Shown piece after piece: positions 1-7,538 of a DNA stretch of 16,620 nt. Origin of the DNA: UBA2040 sp965660955 (lineage in GTDB: Bacteria; Bacteroidota; Bacteroidia; Flavobacteriales_D; Crocinitomicaceae). Within the stretch, counting starts at the first letter, position 1. Every line of letters begins with the position of its first letter. The notes beneath the pieces were generated by a model that saw only the letters and a list, made by a program, of their open reading frames with translations, had not been told where the DNA came from and searched no databases. The stretch is taken from NCBI GenBank assembly GCA_965660955.1, contig CBFIBY010000046.1:1-16620 (forward strand), read 5' to 3'. A program made the position numbers and the translations under genes.

Positions 1-1
1 C

Positions 2-458
2 GCACACCAGATTATTGAATCTACTTACAATATCAAGAAGGTATATCTGGGCGGTATTTCGGGAAACGGATATTTAATGGCGCAAGTTCTAGCCAAGATA
101 ATTGAAGAACATTCTGAGCAAACTATTGTTGTCTTTGAAATAAAAGTGAACAAAGAAAAACCGTGGAGTGAAGACGTTCTAATTTCAATTGACGAAAAAG
201 AGCTAAAGAACAGCTACATTCTCTTGTTTGACGATGTTCTTAANNNNNNNNNNTAATTCTGGGAAAACAATGCAATATGCACTAGTAAAATTTCTACAAC
301 AACCAACAAAAGCGATTAAAACGGTTGCCATGGTTGACCGAAAACACAGACGATATCCAATTAAAGCAGATTTTGTCGGACTAAGCCTATCTACTACGCT
401 AAAAGAAAGAGTTGAAATTATTACCAAAAATGGTTCATACGAAGCGTACTTAGTTTAA
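2..458 (+). CDS. PyrR-like phosphoribosyltransferase (5' partial, interrupted by N gap)
   Basis: This is the C-terminal part of a type I phosphoribosyltransferase; the start lies before the window. The PRPP-binding loop reads FDDVL before the gap and NSGKTM after it, matching the DDVL-x-[ST]GRT pattern of PyrR-like enzymes. The later stretch VDRKHRRYPIKADFVG matches the PyrR pattern VDRxHRxLPIxxDYVG. Reading is in frame 2 up to base 243 and in frame 3 from base 255, and the shift comes only from the 10 Ns (see finding), so I do not call it a pseudogene. Family members bind PRPP and act as uracil phosphoribosyltransferases or as pyr regulators; the substrate here is unknown. murQ starts 7 bases after the stop, so the two are probably cotranscribed. 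The fold is fairly certain, the function is not. Confidence 0.8.
244..253. other. Assembly gap (10 N)
   Basis: Ten undetermined bases sit inside the phosphoribosyltransferase gene, in the PRPP loop. The left side ends in ..CTTAA and the right side begins TAATTCTGGG. Collapsing the Ns and merging the shared TAA gives GTT CTT AAT TCT GGG (V L N S G), which restores both the reading frame and the family motif. The gap length is therefore probably a placeholder and no sequence may be missing. Confidence 0.95.
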
Positions 459-465
459 ATAAAAC

Positions 466-1269
466 ATGGAAAAAATTACGGAATCAAATTCATTATACGA
501 TGGACTTGAGAAAATGTCGGTTAAAGATCTCCTATTCAACATCAACCGTGAGGACAAAAAGGTTGCCTATGCAGTTCAGGAAATCATACCTCAGATAGAG
601 GCATTTGTAACCGCTTGTGTTGAGCGCATGCGAAAAGGTGGACGACTATTTTATCTTGGGGCTGGGACTAGCGGACGACTTGGCGTAGTTGATGCCAGCG
701 AATGCCCACCTACTTTCGGTGTTGACGAAGACATTGTCGTTGGATTAATTGCGGGTGGTGACAAAGCCATACGAAAAGCTGTTGAATTTGCCGAGGATGA
801 CGAAGAACAAGGCTGGAAAGATTTGGAATTATGCAACATTACAGGTCTGGACACGGTTGTAGGAATAGCTGCATCGGGAACAACACCGTATGTAATTGGA
901 GCATTGGAAGAATGTAATAAAAATAATATTCTAACAGGAGGAATCACGTGCAACCCTGGTTCTCCTTTGCACAAAACCCCGAAATTCCCAATGGTTCCTG
1001 TTGTTGGTCCAGAATTCGTAACAGGAAGTACACGCATGAAGTCTGGAACTGCTCAAAAACTAGTTTTGAACATGATTTCTACAAGCATTATGATACAATT
1101 GGGCCATGTCCGCGGCAACAAAATGGTGGATATGCAATTGAGCAACACAAAGCTTGTAGATCGTGGCGCTAAAATGATTCAAAAAAGTTTAGGAGTAAAC
1201 TACGACCAAGCCAGAGACTTACTAGAAAAACATGGATCAGTCCGAAAAGCAATAGACGAGGGAATCTAG
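466..1269 (+). CDS. murQ: N-acetylmuramic acid 6-phosphate etherase
   Basis: MurQ cleaves the D-lactyl ether of MurNAc-6-phosphate to give GlcNAc-6-phosphate and lactate, in cytoplasmic peptidoglycan sugar recycling. The 267 residues carry the SIS-type sugar-phosphate signatures: LGAGTSGRLGVVDASECPPT at about 64-83, with the expected catalytic glutamate E79, a second conserved acidic cluster around E110, SGTTPY at 137-142, and VTGSTRMKSGTAQKL at about 185-199. The length is at the short end for the family, with a reduced C-terminal helical part. The ATG at 466 has A at -3 and no Shine-Dalgarno sequence. It follows the phosphoribosyltransferase by 7 bases. Its TAG stop overlaps the TAG of the opposing gene in one palindromic CTAG. 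No kinase (AnmK or MurK) lies in the window. The assignment is secure. Confidence 0.96.
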   Translation: MEKITESNSLYDGLEKMSVKDLLFNINREDKKVAYAVQEIIPQIEAFVTACVERMRKGGRLFYLGAGTSGRLGVVDASECPPTFGVDEDIVVGLIAGGDKAIRKAVEFAEDDEEQGWKDLELCNITGLDTVVGIAASGTTPYVIGALEECNKNNILTGGITCNPGSPLHKTPKFPMVPVVGPEFVTGSTRMKSGTAQKLVLNMISTSIMIQLGHVRGNKMVDMQLSNTKLVDRGAKMIQKSLGVNYDQARDLLEKHGSVRKAIDEGI

Positions 1270-2120
1270 ATTTTAATCCAGCCATAAAATCGCGATTCTT
1301 GCAAGTTGTTGGCGTTTGCCACCATGCTTTCCTCTATGATAGGCGGTGAAACCATCATCACGTATTTCCATTTTCCTTCGGTCGCCAATTGCTGGAAGTA
1401 CGAACCTTTTGGAAAATGAATGATTGCATTTGTTGGTGAAAATTGAGCTGCTTTTTCACGAATAATTCCCTTCGACCAATAGAGCATTGTTGTCGATTTT
1501 AGCACTTTATATTTTCGAGGATAATTTGCCTTTTTCGGAAAAAACTGCCCGTTCATGGCTGTATCTCGGGCCAAAAAATAGCGTTTTGTAGAATTCAACT
1601 TATTATTAATCCAACGAATGCGTTGAATCATATGGGTGAATTGTGAACAACATGGATATCTATGATGATACAACAAAATTTCACCGGTATTTGGATGTTT
1701 TTTGTACGCCATTAAATGACCATCATCCCAAAATACTTCTTTCCAAACTTCACCATATTGTACGTATATGCTGAATAACTCTTTTTCATCCGTACCCATC
1801 GGTTTACCACTAAAAATTAGCTCATCGTTCCCATCGTTATCCAGATCCACCCTATTCCACATGGGAGCAAAATTTTTCCAATAAATAGAAAACTGACTCG
1901 TAGGATCAACTGCTTTCGAAAAGTCGTGGTCGAGCTTATTTTTGTCAAACAACCATTGAACAGCCTCTTCAACCTTCTCTCGATTTGGGTTGAATATACT
2001 ATCAAAATCAACCCTTCCTTTGTTTACAAATAGCTTCGCGTCAACCCGTGGCATAACAACAACCGCTGAAAGGGAATGAAGCGTAATAAATGTGAATACG
2101 ACTAAAATTACTTTTTTCAT
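1266..2120 (-). CDS. Exported protein of unknown function, probable C-terminal SH3-like domain
   Basis: I do not recognise a named family for the whole 284-residue protein. It begins with a Sec signal peptide (MKK, then a hydrophobic stretch to about residue 23, likely cleaved near VDA at 26-28). Residues 92-100 (VDLDNDGNDE region) form a DxDxDG calcium-loop-like motif, as in FG-GAP or EF-hand-like repeats. C157 and C158 are adjacent cysteines. The last 80 residues end in a W-K-Y-V then Y-G-W-I-K-I pattern, which resembles bacterial SH3 domains; this is inference. It likely acts in the periplasm or at the cell surface. It lies downstream of clpC, but a strong terminator ends only 3 bases before its ATG, and I see no separate promoter in the 57-base gap. 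Its stop overlaps that of murQ. Confidence 0.75.
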   Translation of the reverse strand: MKKVILVVFTFITLHSLSAVVVMPRVDAKLFVNKGRVDFDSIFNPNREKVEEAVQWLFDKNKLDHDFSKAVDPTSQFSIYWKNFAPMWNRVDLDNDGNDELIFSGKPMGTDEKELFSIYVQYGEVWKEVFWDDGHLMAYKKHPNTGEILLYHHRYPCCSQFTHMIQRIRWINNKLNSTKRYFLARDTAMNGQFFPKKANYPRKYKVLKSTTMLYWSKGIIREKAAQFSPTNAIIHFPKGSYFQQLATEGKWKYVMMVSPPIIEESMVANANNLQESRFYGWIKI

Positions 2121-2123
2121 GGT

Positions 2124-2156
2124 AAAAAAAACGTCTCTCAGTGATACCGAGAGACG
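2124..2156 (-). terminator. Rho-independent terminator of clpC
   Basis: The minus strand reads an 8-bp perfect stem CGTCTCTC / GAGAGACG (2156-2149 and 2139-2132) around a 9-base loop, followed directly by eight Ts (2131-2124). It lies 21 bases after the clpC stop. The T run ends 3 bases before the ATG of the next gene, so it may also limit transcription into that gene. Confidence 0.9.
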
Positions 2157-2177
2157 AATTTATATTTCGTTTTTGAT

Positions 2178-4706
2178 CTAATCTTTTGTTTTCGGCTCTT
2201 TCTTACTTTTGCCTTTATCAATAGTACAATGTAGCTCTTCAGCTTTCGCTTTGATATCCATTGTAATTGTATCTCCTTCGTGCAAGTTAGATTGAATAAT
2301 CTCTTCTGCCAATGGATCCTCAATATACTTCTGAATGGCTCTTTTTAACGGTCGAGCGCCAAATTTCTCATCATATCCTTTTTCTACAATGAAGTCCTTC
2401 GCTTTTTCTGTTAACTTGATTTTATAACCCAAGTTATTCAGACGCTCATATAATTTCTCTAATTCAATATCTATAATCACATGAATGTTTTCACGTGTCA
2501 AACTCTTGAACATGATCATATCGTCCATTCTGTTCAGAAATTCGGGTGAGAAAGCCTTGCGTAGAGCATTTTGAATAACGCTTTTTGCATTGTCTTCTTT
2601 TTGTTCTTCCTGGCTTTTCGTTCCAAATCCAACACCTGTTCCGAAATCCGCCAATTGGCGCGCTCCAATATTTGATGTCATGATTAGAATTGTATTCTTA
2701 AAGTCAATTTTACGACCCAAACCATCTGTCATGTGACCTTCATCCAATACTTGCAGTAAAAGATTGAACACATCTGGATGCGCTTTTTCAATTTCATCCA
2801 ACAAGATAATTGAATAGGGTTTTCGGCGAACTTTTTCAGTAAGTTGACCACCTTCTTCATATCCAACGTATCCCGGAGGCGCTCCGACTAGTCGCGAGAT
2901 AGAGAATTTCTCCATATACTCAGACATATCTATTCGAATCAAAGAGTCTTCTGTATCAAACAAGTAACGTGCTAATACCTTAGCCAATTGCGTTTTACCA
3001 ACACCTGTTGGACCTAAAAAGAAAAATGAACCAATTGGCTTATTTGGATCTTTTAATCCTGCTCTGTTCCGTTGAATGGCCTTTACAACTTTTGCAACAG
3101 CATCATCTTGACCAATGACTTTTTTGCGGATATCTTCACCCATGTTGGCCAACTTTCCGCTTTCCTTTTGAGAAATTCGCGTGACAGGAATTCCACACAT
3201 CATTGAAACGACTTCAGCCACATTCTCTTCTGTTACAGTAATTCGTTTCGATTTAGATTCTTCCTCCCATTTTTGTTTGGCTTCATCCAATTGCTCTTGC
3301 AGTTGACGTTCATTATCACGAAGTTCCGCCGCTTTTTCATATTGCTGCGATTTAATTACTTCGTTCTTCTGATCTTTCAAGGCCTCAATTTTACCTTCGA
3401 TATCAACGATTTCTTTCGGAACATTGATGTTCGTTATGTGAACTCTTGAACCCACTTCATCCAAAGCATCGATAGCTTTATCTGGCAAATGTCGATCCGT
3501 GATATAACGCTCTGTCAATTTCACACAAGCGCGCAATGCATCTTCTGTATACGTTACACCATGATGATCTTCGTAACGTTCCTTAATGTTGTTTAGAATC
3601 TGATACGTTTCCTCCTCATTTGTTGGCTCAATCAATACTTTCTGGAAACGACGTTCCAAAGCTCCATCTTTTTCAATGTGCTGACGGTACTCATCTAATG
3701 TAGTTGCTCCAATTGCTTGCAGTTCACCTCTTGCGAGGGCTGGTTTAAACATATTCGAGGCATCCAAAGAGCCTGACGCTCCTCCAGCACCAATAATGGT
3801 ATGAATTTCATCAATAAATAGAATGATGTCTGAATTCTTTTCCAATTCTTGCATCACCGCTTTCATTCTCTCCTCAAACTGACCACGGTATTTTGTTCCC
3901 GCAACCAAAGAAGCTAAATCCAAGGAAACGATTCTCTTGTTAAAAAGAATTCGAGACACCTTTCGTTGCACAATGCGCAGGGCCAATCCTTCAGCGATGG
4001 CACTTTTACCAACTCCGGGTTCACCAATCAGAATTGGATTGTTTTTCTTTCTTCTCGAAAGAATTTGACTCACACGTTCAATTTCTTTTTCACGCCCAAC
4101 AATGGGATCCAACTTTCCAGCTTCCGCCATTTTGGTTAAATCTCTTCCAAAATTATCCAGAACGGGCGTTTTTGATTTCGGGTCGGCCGGTTTACGTTGC
4201 GAAGAGAAAGACTCTCCCCCACCTTCTTCCTCCTGACCAGGGAAATCTGCTTTTGAACGTACGTTATCATCTAGAATTGCTTCTAGCTCATCTTTTGCGT
4301 TTTCGTGTATCACTCCATATTTGTTTAGTATTCGACAAGCTACACTATCTGGCTCCTTTAATATGGACAAAAGCAAATGCTCCGTACCTATCATCGGGCT
4401 CTTAAATAATTTAGCTTCTAAATACGTTATTTTTAAAACTTTTTCTGCTTGTTTAACCAACGGTATGTTCGTCAAGTTTGCGTTTTTTACAGAAGCAGAT
4501 TGCGTCAAAGTTGACTCCAATTCCTTTCGAATCTGCATCAAATCCAAATTGAATTCAAGCAGTATTTTAATTGCTGTTCCATCCCCTTCTCGAATCATTC
4601 CGAGCATTAAATGTTCCACACCAATAAAATCGTTCCCCAATCGGAGAGCTTCCTCTCGACTAAAGCTAATTACATCCTTAACGCGTGGTGAAAATTTTGC
4701 TTCCAT
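2178..4706 (-). CDS. clpC: ATP-dependent Clp protease ATP-binding subunit ClpC
   Basis: This is a Hsp100 AAA+ unfoldase that feeds proteins into ClpP in the cytoplasm. The 842 residues show, in order: a double Clp_N domain (about 1-145), an acidic/Gly/Ser linker (155-180), AAA-1 with Walker A GEPGVGKS (228-235) and Walker B with D299-E300, a UVR-type middle region (about 451-473, QYEKAAELRDNE), and AAA-2 with Walker A GPTGVGKT (565-572) and D637-E638. A VGF tripeptide at 692-694 sits where Hsp100 proteins carry their ClpP-binding loop, so it should work with ClpP rather than as a ClpB-type disaggregase. The UVR-like middle region also favours ClpC over ClpB or ClpA. The C-terminus is Lys-rich. 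The gene is divergent from gyrA, with a TATATTTG promoter element 46 bases upstream, and ends at a strong terminator. Confidence 0.95.
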   Translation of the reverse strand: MEAKFSPRVKDVISFSREEALRLGNDFIGVEHLMLGMIREGDGTAIKILLEFNLDLMQIRKELESTLTQSASVKNANLTNIPLVKQAEKVLKITYLEAKLFKSPMIGTEHLLLSILKEPDSVACRILNKYGVIHENAKDELEAILDDNVRSKADFPGQEEEGGGESFSSQRKPADPKSKTPVLDNFGRDLTKMAEAGKLDPIVGREKEIERVSQILSRRKKNNPILIGEPGVGKSAIAEGLALRIVQRKVSRILFNKRIVSLDLASLVAGTKYRGQFEERMKAVMQELEKNSDIILFIDEIHTIIGAGGASGSLDASNMFKPALARGELQAIGATTLDEYRQHIEKDGALERRFQKVLIEPTNEEETYQILNNIKERYEDHHGVTYTEDALRACVKLTERYITDRHLPDKAIDALDEVGSRVHITNINVPKEIVDIEGKIEALKDQKNEVIKSQQYEKAAELRDNERQLQEQLDEAKQKWEEESKSKRITVTEENVAEVVSMMCGIPVTRISQKESGKLANMGEDIRKKVIGQDDAVAKVVKAIQRNRAGLKDPNKPIGSFFFLGPTGVGKTQLAKVLARYLFDTEDSLIRIDMSEYMEKFSISRLVGAPPGYVGYEEGGQLTEKVRRKPYSIILLDEIEKAHPDVFNLLLQVLDEGHMTDGLGRKIDFKNTILIMTSNIGARQLADFGTGVGFGTKSQEEQKEDNAKSVIQNALRKAFSPEFLNRMDDMIMFKSLTRENIHVIIDIELEKLYERLNNLGYKIKLTEKAKDFIVEKGYDEKFGARPLKRAIQKYIEDPLAEEIIQSNLHEGDTITMDIKAKAEELHCTIDKGKSKKEPKTKD

Positions 4707-4751
4707 ATAATCTACTTCTATGCCTAAATAACGATATAAAAAGGCTATTTA

Positions 4752-4759
4752 CAAATATA
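4752..4759 (-). promoter_or_regulatory. Putative clpC -7 promoter element (TATATTTG)
   Basis: The minus strand reads TATATTTG, an exact match to the Bacteroidota -7 consensus TAnnTTTG, in the spacer upstream of clpC. Transcription would start near 4745 and give a leader of about 40 bases. I see no convincing TTTG -33 element at 19-21 bases upstream, so confidence is moderate. Confidence 0.5.
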
Positions 4760-4921
4760 CAACGTTTAAATTGTTAATAAGTGCGCCAAAATGCCAATTT
4801 TCCACAGATTTTTGTTAGTAATTAGCCTTTTTTAACGCCCTCTTACTAGCGCTTAAATGACTATTTTCGAGGCTTGAATAAACCAGCACAAAACACGTGC
4901 TAAAATTGAAAAATTGTCAAT

Positions 4922-7510
4922 ATGGCAGACGGAGAAAGAATTATACAAATAAACATTGAAGATGAAATGAAATCAGCCTACATCGATTATTCGATGTCGG
5001 TGATAGTTTCGCGTGCATTACCTGATGTACGAGATGGTTTTAAACCCGTTCACAGAAGAGTTTTATATGGAATGCACGAACTAGGTGTAGCTTCCAATCG
5101 AGCACATAAAAAATCAGCAAGAATTGTCGGTGAGGTATTAGGAAAGTATCACCCGCATGGTGACAGTTCTGTATACGATACCATGGTACGTATGGCCCAA
5201 GATTGGTCTTTGCGCTATCCTTTAGTGGATGGCCAAGGTAATTTTGGCTCCGTTGATGGAGATAGTCCAGCAGCCATGCGATATACCGAGGCACGACTTC
5301 GAAAAATTTCGGAAGAAATGCTCGACGATTTGGACAAGGAGACCGTTGATTTCCGTCCAAATTTTGATGATAGTTTGGAAGAGCCAAGTGTACTTCCATC
5401 CAAGATTCCGAATCTATTGATGAATGGTGCCAGCGGAATTGCAGTTGGTATGGCAACGAACATGGCACCTCACAACTTAACAGAGTGCGTTGATGGAATC
5501 ACGGCTTATATAGACAACAAAGACATCGAAGCAGAGGAGTTAATCAAATTTGTGAAAGCACCTGATTTCCCAACAGGAGGTATCATTTATGGATACGAAG
5601 GTGTTAAAGATGCCTTGCTGACAGGTCGTGGACGAATTGTCATGCGAGCGAAAGCTGAAATTGAAGAAGAAAATGGACGCGAAGCGATAATTGTAACGGA
5701 GATTCCTTACCAAGTAAATAAAGCTGATTTAATCAAAAAAGCGGCTGACCTTGTTAACGATAAAAAAGTAGAAGGAATTTCCGATATCCGTGATGAATCA
5801 GATAGAAATGGTATGCGTATCGTTTTTGAATTGAAACGCGACTCGATTCCTAATGTAGTATTAAACAAACTATATAAATACACGGCACTTCAAACTTCAT
5901 TCTCTGTAAATAACATTTGTTTGGTGGATGGTCGTCCACAATTACTGAATCTGAAGCAGATCATCGGTTACTTCGTTGATTTCCGTCACGAGGTTATAGT
6001 AAGGAGAACGCAATACCAGTTGCGCAAGGCTGAGGAGCGTGCACATATATTAGAAGGACTAATTATCGCATCGGATAATATCGATGAAGTAATTGCGATC
6101 ATACGTGCTTCCAAAAGCCCAGATGCTGCCAAGGCAAGCTTGATGGAGCGATTCTCCTTGTCTGATATTCAGACACGTGCAATCGTTGAAATGCGACTTC
6201 GTCAGTTAACTGGACTAGAGCAAGACAAATTGCGCGCAGAATTCGAAGAGTTGACGATTTTAATTGCCGATTTGAAAGATATCCTTTCGAATGAAGAAAG
6301 AAGAATGCAAATTATCAAAGATGAATTGCAGGAAGTAAGAGATAAATTTGGCGATGAGCGTCGTTCAAGAATCGAGTATTCTGCTAATGAAATGCGAATC
6401 GAAGATTTGATTGCTGATGAAGAGGTAGTTGTTACCATTTCTCATGCCGGATATATCAAACGAACAAGTTTGGCTGAATACAAAGTTCAAAATCGCGGAG
6501 GAATGGGATCGAAAGGTTCAACTACGCGAGACAAAGATTTCTTGGAACATTTGTTTGTTGCAACGAATCACAACTACCTATTGATTTTTACGGAAAAAGG
6601 TCGTTGTTTCTGGATGCGAATTTTCGAAATTCCTGAAGGTGGAAAAGTTTCAAAAGGAAGAGCGATTCAGAATTTGATTAACATTGAACAAGACGATAAA
6701 GTAAAAGCATACGTTCGCGTTGAAGATTTAACGGACAAAGAATACGTTGAAAACAACTTCATTGTGATGGCAACAAAGAACGGTGTCATCAAGAAAACAA
6801 GCTTGGAAGCTTACTCTCGTCCGCGTATCAATGGAATTAATGCCATAACAATTCGCGACAATGACGAATTGTTAGAAGCGAAATTGACAAATGGTTCAAA
6901 CGAAGTTGTGTTGGCCACTTCAAGTGGACGTGCTATTCGATTCAACGAAGAGAAAGTAAGACCGATGGGGCGAAATGCTGCTGGTGTTCGCGGTGTGAAA
7001 TTACAAAACGAACAAGACGAAGTAATCGGAATGATTGCTGTTGAAGACGTTTTCTCAACGATACTTGTTGTTTCAGAGAACGGTTACGGAAAACGTACCT
7101 ATTTGAATGATCCAGAAGATGAAGAACCAGTTTACCGTATCACCAACCGAGGTGGAAAAGGTGTGAAAACAATGAACATCACGGATAAAACAGGTAAATT
7201 ACTTTCCATTAAGAATGTAACGGACGAAGAAGATTTGATGATCATCACCAAAGCAGGTGTTGCAATTCGAATGCATATTGATACGATTCGTACAATGGGA
7301 CGTTCAGCTCAAGGTGTCAAATTAATCAACTTAAAAGGCAACAAATCTATCGCTGCAATAGCTCGAGTTCCAAAAAGTGAGGACGAAGAGGAGGTAGTTT
7401 TAGATGAAGATGGGAACATTATTGAAGGTGCAACAAGCTCTGAATCAGACGAAAATTCGAATGATGAAACAAATGGCACGAATATTGAAAATGATACAGA
7501 TGTGGAATAA
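4922..7510 (+). CDS. gyrA: DNA gyrase subunit A
   Basis: This is the breakage-reunion subunit of DNA gyrase, which introduces negative supercoils together with GyrB. In 862 residues it shows the N-terminal winged-helix core with YHPHGDSSVYDTMVRMAQ (about 76-93), the catalytic tyrosine Y121 preceded by R120, the tower/coiled-coil region, and a C-terminal beta-pinwheel with repeated blades. The GyrA box that marks gyrase rather than topoisomerase IV appears as TNRGGKG at 741-747, a variant of QRRGGKG. The quinolone-region positions are S82 and D86 (E. coli S83 and D87), so no common resistance change is seen. The last 40 or so residues are a strongly acidic, Ser/Asn-rich tail. The ATG at 4922 has A at -3 and no Shine-Dalgarno sequence. 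It is divergent from clpC, and a TPR protein gene follows 28 bases downstream. Confidence 0.96.
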   Translation: MADGERIIQINIEDEMKSAYIDYSMSVIVSRALPDVRDGFKPVHRRVLYGMHELGVASNRAHKKSARIVGEVLGKYHPHGDSSVYDTMVRMAQDWSLRYPLVDGQGNFGSVDGDSPAAMRYTEARLRKISEEMLDDLDKETVDFRPNFDDSLEEPSVLPSKIPNLLMNGASGIAVGMATNMAPHNLTECVDGITAYIDNKDIEAEELIKFVKAPDFPTGGIIYGYEGVKDALLTGRGRIVMRAKAEIEEENGREAIIVTEIPYQVNKADLIKKAADLVNDKKVEGISDIRDESDRNGMRIVFELKRDSIPNVVLNKLYKYTALQTSFSVNNICLVDGRPQLLNLKQIIGYFVDFRHEVIVRRTQYQLRKAEERAHILEGLIIASDNIDEVIAIIRASKSPDAAKASLMERFSLSDIQTRAIVEMRLRQLTGLEQDKLRAEFEELTILIADLKDILSNEERRMQIIKDELQEVRDKFGDERRSRIEYSANEMRIEDLIADEEVVVTISHAGYIKRTSLAEYKVQNRGGMGSKGSTTRDKDFLEHLFVATNHNYLLIFTEKGRCFWMRIFEIPEGGKVSKGRAIQNLINIEQDDKVKAYVRVEDLTDKEYVENNFIVMATKNGVIKKTSLEAYSRPRINGINAITIRDNDELLEAKLTNGSNEVVLATSSGRAIRFNEEKVRPMGRNAAGVRGVKLQNEQDEVIGMIAVEDVFSTILVVSENGYGKRTYLNDPEDEEPVYRITNRGGKGVKTMNITDKTGKLLSIKNVTDEEDLMIITKAGVAIRMHIDTIRTMGRSAQGVKLINLKGNKSIAAIARVPKSEDEEEVVLDEDGNIIEGATSSESDENSNDETNGTNIENDTDVE

Positions 7511-7514
7511 TCAC

Positions 7515-7522
7515 TAATTTTG
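7515..7522 (+). promoter_or_regulatory. Putative -7 promoter element (TAATTTTG) for the TPR gene
   Basis: TAATTTTG matches TAnnTTTG exactly and lies 4 bases after the gyrA stop and 16 bases before the next ATG. It would allow the TPR gene to be transcribed separately from gyrA with a leader of about 10 bases. No well-spaced TTTG -33 element is present (the nearest TTG is 27 bases upstream), so this is tentative. Confidence 0.4.
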
Positions 7523-7538
7523 CATCAGTATTATAAAT

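Noticed and set aside
203..458. Phosphoribosyltransferase as a frameshifted pseudogene, or a separate 76-residue gene from 228
   Set aside because: The frame change is explained fully by the 10 Ns plus a duplicated TAA; both halves match the same family motif without other damage.
2121..2160. The inverted repeat after clpC as an operator or mobile-element end
   Set aside because: The perfect stem followed by eight Ts on the clpC strand is a standard terminator; there is no target duplication or transposase.
4034..4710. Plus-strand reading frames opposite clpC
   Set aside because: They lie wholly antisense to a clear clpC, show no family motifs and have compositions expected of the reverse strand.
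5150..5185. Quinolone-resistance change in GyrA
   Set aside because: The key positions are Ser and Asp, the susceptible-type residues.
5040..5468. Minus-strand frames opposite gyrA, including one of 142 codons
   Set aside because: They are antisense to the most conserved part of gyrA and have no recognisable protein pattern.
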